Source: Williamsia maris (GTDB lineage: Bacteria; Actinomycetota; Actinomycetes; Mycobacteriales; Mycobacteriaceae). Taken from it: DNA of 64,000 bases. Shown here piece after piece: positions 61,991-64,000 of this stretch. Both the position numbers and the translations under genes were made by a program. Location: assembly GCF_024171815.1 (NCBI RefSeq), contig NZ_JAMTCJ010000002.1:1116001-1180000 (forward strand). Direction: 5' to 3'. How positions within the stretch are numbered: the first letter of the stretch is position 1; each line of letters starts with the position of its first letter. Below the pieces are notes generated by a model. The model had not been told where the DNA came from and did not search any database. It worked only from the letters and a program-made list of their open reading frames with translations.

Positions 61991-63595
61991 TCAGTCGCGC
62001 TTCTTCGACGATCGGTCCGAGAGGCCCTCGGCGAGGTCGAGTTGGCGCAGCACGCCGCGCAGCACCTCGTCGTCGATGCGGCCCGCGTCGCGTTCGTTGA
62101 TGAACACCTCGCGCTGCACTTGCAGCAGCTCGGTACGCATCCGCCCGAACGCCACCGTGGGGCTCTCGCCGAGCTCCTCCTCGCCGCGGCCGAGTTCCTC
62201 CCACGCGAGGTTCTTGCGTGATCGGATCCAACGCTGCAGGATCTGGACCTGCTCTTTCATGGCGTCGCTGTCGGGAATCTCCTCGGCCATCTCCTCGAGA
62301 CGTTTCCCGGCCGCACGTCCGGCGCGGTCCTGCGCCGCGGCGAGCGCGAGCAGGTCGGTCCGTCGTTCGTCGCTGTGCACACCGAGGACCCGGATCAGCA
62401 ACGGCAACGTCGTCCCCTGGATCAACAGCGTGCCGACCACCACGACGAACGTCAGGAAGATGATCTCGTCGCGCGCGGGGAACGGCATGTTGTCGTCGGT
62501 GGTCAGCGGGATCGCGAACGCGGCGGCGAGGCTGACCACACCGCGCATGCCCGACCATGCGATGACGAAGACCGAACCGGGCGTCGGCGCCGGCTCGCGC
62601 TCACGTATTCGGCGCGAGAGCAGCCGCGGCAGATACGTGGCCGGGAACATCCACACGATGCGCACGACGATCACCGTGGCCAGGACCGCGACGCCCGACC
62701 AGATGATCACCCCGACCGAGCGGCCCTTCAGGCCGTCGAGCACCTCGGGGAGCTGCAGACCGATGAGCAGGAACACGAACGACTCGAGCATCACGTCGAT
62801 CGAGCGCCATACGGCGTTGTCCTGTAGTCGCGTCGCGTAACCCTCACGCGCCGAGCGCTGGCCGAGATAGAGGCCGACCACGACGACGGCGATGACGCCC
62901 GAGGCGTGCACCTCCTCGGCGACGAAGTAGGTCGCGAACGGGATCACGATGCCGAGCGCGGTCTCCATCGGCGGATCGGTGAGCCACTGGCGCACCTTGG
63001 CGATGACGACGCCCGCGACCAGTCCGACCAGCACGCCGCCGAACGCGGCCTCGGCGAAGAGCACGATGCCGCCCCATGCGGTGGTGGTGGCACCGACCGC
63101 AGCGCCCAGCGCCAGCCGGTAGGCGGTCAACGCGGTCGCGTCGTTGAGGAGGCTCTCGCCGCCGAGCAACGTCGTCATCCGACGCGGCAGGCCGAGTCGA
63201 CGACCGATGGCGGTGGCCGACACGGCGTCCGGGGGAGCGACGACAGCGCCGAGGACAAACGCCGCGGCCAGCGGCAGCTGGGGCAGCGACCAGTAGGCCA
63301 CGAACCCCACGACCACCGCGCTGAGCAGCGGCAGCGCGACCGCGAGCAGTCCGACCGCGCGCATGTTGCGGCGCAGTGCGACGTAGGAACTGTCCTGGGC
63401 GGCCGAGTACAGCAGGGGCGGCAGGATCACGAACAGCACGACGTCGGGGTCGAGTTCGGGGGTCGGCAGACCGGGGATCCAGCACACCCCGAGTCCGCAC
63501 AGGACCAGTACGAGCGGCGACGCGAACTGATATCGGCGCGACAGCGCGGCGATGGCCAACGACACCACGATGACGACGAGCAGAGCGGAATCCAC
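61991..63595 (-). CDS. CPA1-family Na+/H+ antiporter
   Basis: This is a 534-residue antiporter with about 12 TM segments (NhaP/YjcE type). Seen motifs are FVILPPLLYSAAQ, AVVAPPDAVSATAIGRRLGLPRRMTTLLGGESLLNDATAL (ion-binding Asp residues), ESFVFLLIGLQLPEV and IAWSGMRGVVSLAAAFAIP. A charged cytosolic helical tail of about 120 residues follows. It exchanges Na+ or K+ for H+. I chose GTG at 63595 because GGAGAGG precedes it and the protein then starts directly with TM1. Confidence 0.93.
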   Translation of the reverse strand: MDSALLVVIVVSLAIAALSRRYQFASPLVLVLCGLGVCWIPGLPTPELDPDVVLFVILPPLLYSAAQDSSYVALRRNMRAVGLLAVALPLLSAVVVGFVAYWSLPQLPLAAAFVLGAVVAPPDAVSATAIGRRLGLPRRMTTLLGGESLLNDATALTAYRLALGAAVGATTTAWGGIVLFAEAAFGGVLVGLVAGVVIAKVRQWLTDPPMETALGIVIPFATYFVAEEVHASGVIAVVVVGLYLGQRSAREGYATRLQDNAVWRSIDVMLESFVFLLIGLQLPEVLDGLKGRSVGVIIWSGVAVLATVIVVRIVWMFPATYLPRLLSRRIREREPAPTPGSVFVIAWSGMRGVVSLAAAFAIPLTTDDNMPFPARDEIIFLTFVVVVGTLLIQGTTLPLLIRVLGVHSDERRTDLLALAAAQDRAGRAAGKRLEEMAEEIPDSDAMKEQVQILQRWIRSRKNLAWEELGRGEEELGESPTVAFGRMRTELLQVQREVFINERDAGRIDDEVLRGVLRQLDLAEGLSDRSSKKRD

Positions 63596-63707
63596 GAGTG
63601 CTGCCTCTCCATACGGCGACCGCTCGGACCCGGGGGTGGTCACCGGGTGGCCGAACCCGTCAAAGATACGGGACAATGGCGGAGTGCGATCTATCAGACG
63701 GTCGGTG

Positions 63708-64000
63708 ATGCACCGACTCATCAGCCCCAGCGATGTCGAGCCCGAGGGGTGCGACGACCTACGCGCCACGGCGGCCGATCCCGCGGACGACCCGATGCCG
63801 GGCCCGCAGAACGCGTGTCAGGGCTGTGCGGAGGAGGGCGTCGAGCACTGGGCGCATCTGCGACGCTGCCTGAGCTGCGGATACATCGGTTGCTGCGATT
63901 CGAGCCCGCGGAAGCACGCGACCGCCCACCACAAGTCCACCCACCACCCGGTGATGCGATCGGCGGAACCGGGCGAGACCTGGCGCTGGTGCTACGTGCA
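63708..64000 (+). CDS. UBP-type zinc-finger protein, cut by window end
   Basis: At least 97 codons are open to the window edge. After an acidic N-terminus the protein shows NACQGCAEEGVEHWAHLRRCLSCGYIGCCDSSPRKHATAHHKSTHHPVMRSAEPGETWRWCYV. This is the ZnF-UBP pattern: CxxC, CxxCGxxGCCDSSxxxHAxxHH, then HP and a W-rich end. Bacterial members are small proteins of unknown role, often near CPA1 antiporters. Here it is divergent from the antiporter gene. ATG 63708 or an in-frame GTG at 63684 may start it. Confidence 0.85.
   Translation, partial: MHRLISPSDVEPEGCDDLRATAADPADDPMPGPQNACQGCAEEGVEHWAHLRRCLSCGYIGCCDSSPRKHATAHHKSTHHPVMRSAEPGETWRWCYV

Overview
The window is high-GC actinobacterial DNA with dense genes, many GTG starts and frequent ATGA overlaps. 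Gene content and order point to a mycolic-acid-type actinomycete (order Mycobacteriales; Gordonia-like is my best guess, not proven). The backbone follows the order I know from Mycobacterium tuberculosis between clpB (Rv0384c) and purA (Rv0357c). It runs clpB, an Rv0383c-like membrane protein, pyrE and a SpoU/TrmH methyltransferase, then DedA, fba, an Rv0361-like protein and a DUF3151 protein (Rv0360c-like). It ends with an M50 protease (Rv0359-like), an Rv0358-like protein and purA. Two large accessory blocks are inserted into this backbone.

Block A (about 1-32 kb) lies between clpB and the Rv0383c-like gene. It holds an HxlR regulator with two SDR oxidoreductases; a TetR regulator with a DHA2 exporter; and a broken VanX-type dipeptidase gene. 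It also holds a permease / dihydroxyacetone kinase / DUF998 operon, a stand-alone nuclease resembling CdiA toxin domains, and a GntR regulator with an amidase and an MHS transporter. A tightly coupled six-gene operon reads leftward from 30.1 to 20.5 kb. It contains an ectoine-hydrolase-like M24 enzyme, an M20 deacylase, two aminotransferases, a semialdehyde dehydrogenase and a YdiJ-like flavin/Fe-S dehydrogenase. The gene set fits ectoine to N-acetyl-diaminobutyrate to diaminobutyrate to aspartate semialdehyde to aspartate. A GntR-type operator core occurs both beside the gntR gene and directly in front of the operon.

Block B (about 40-53.5 kb) lies between DUF3151 and the M50 gene. It holds a FUSC-type membrane protein, a CDF metal exporter with a perfect palindromic operator, and a PPOX flavoprotein. 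The rest is a striking unit: a small protein of two VCBS/Ig-like modules, a 1,165-residue BTAD-AAA-TPR regulator, and a 2,018-residue exported protein with about ten VCBS-like modules and two seven-bladed YVTN-type propellers. The two structural genes share a promoter-like element, and the regulator lies between them. This is my leading candidate for an undescribed system: a regulated surface or biofilm protein locus.

After purA come a membrane-anchored LppU-like protein, a DUF222-HNH (13E12-type) gene behind a perfect mycobacterial SOS box, and a Tat-exported PhoD-like phosphatase. Then follow a class III adenylate cyclase, a CPA1 Na+/H+ antiporter and a UBP zinc-finger gene cut by the window end.

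Three intergenic sites (17.8, 20.4 and 32.1 kb) carry arrays of a short GGCCCAAC-type motif repeating at almost exactly 21 bp. They match no standard feature class and deserve attention. No tRNA, rRNA, insertion sequence or CRISPR array was seen. No gene-free stretch longer than 300 bases remains, apart from 19473-19924, which may hold one small ORF. All identifications come from reading motifs; no database search was possible.
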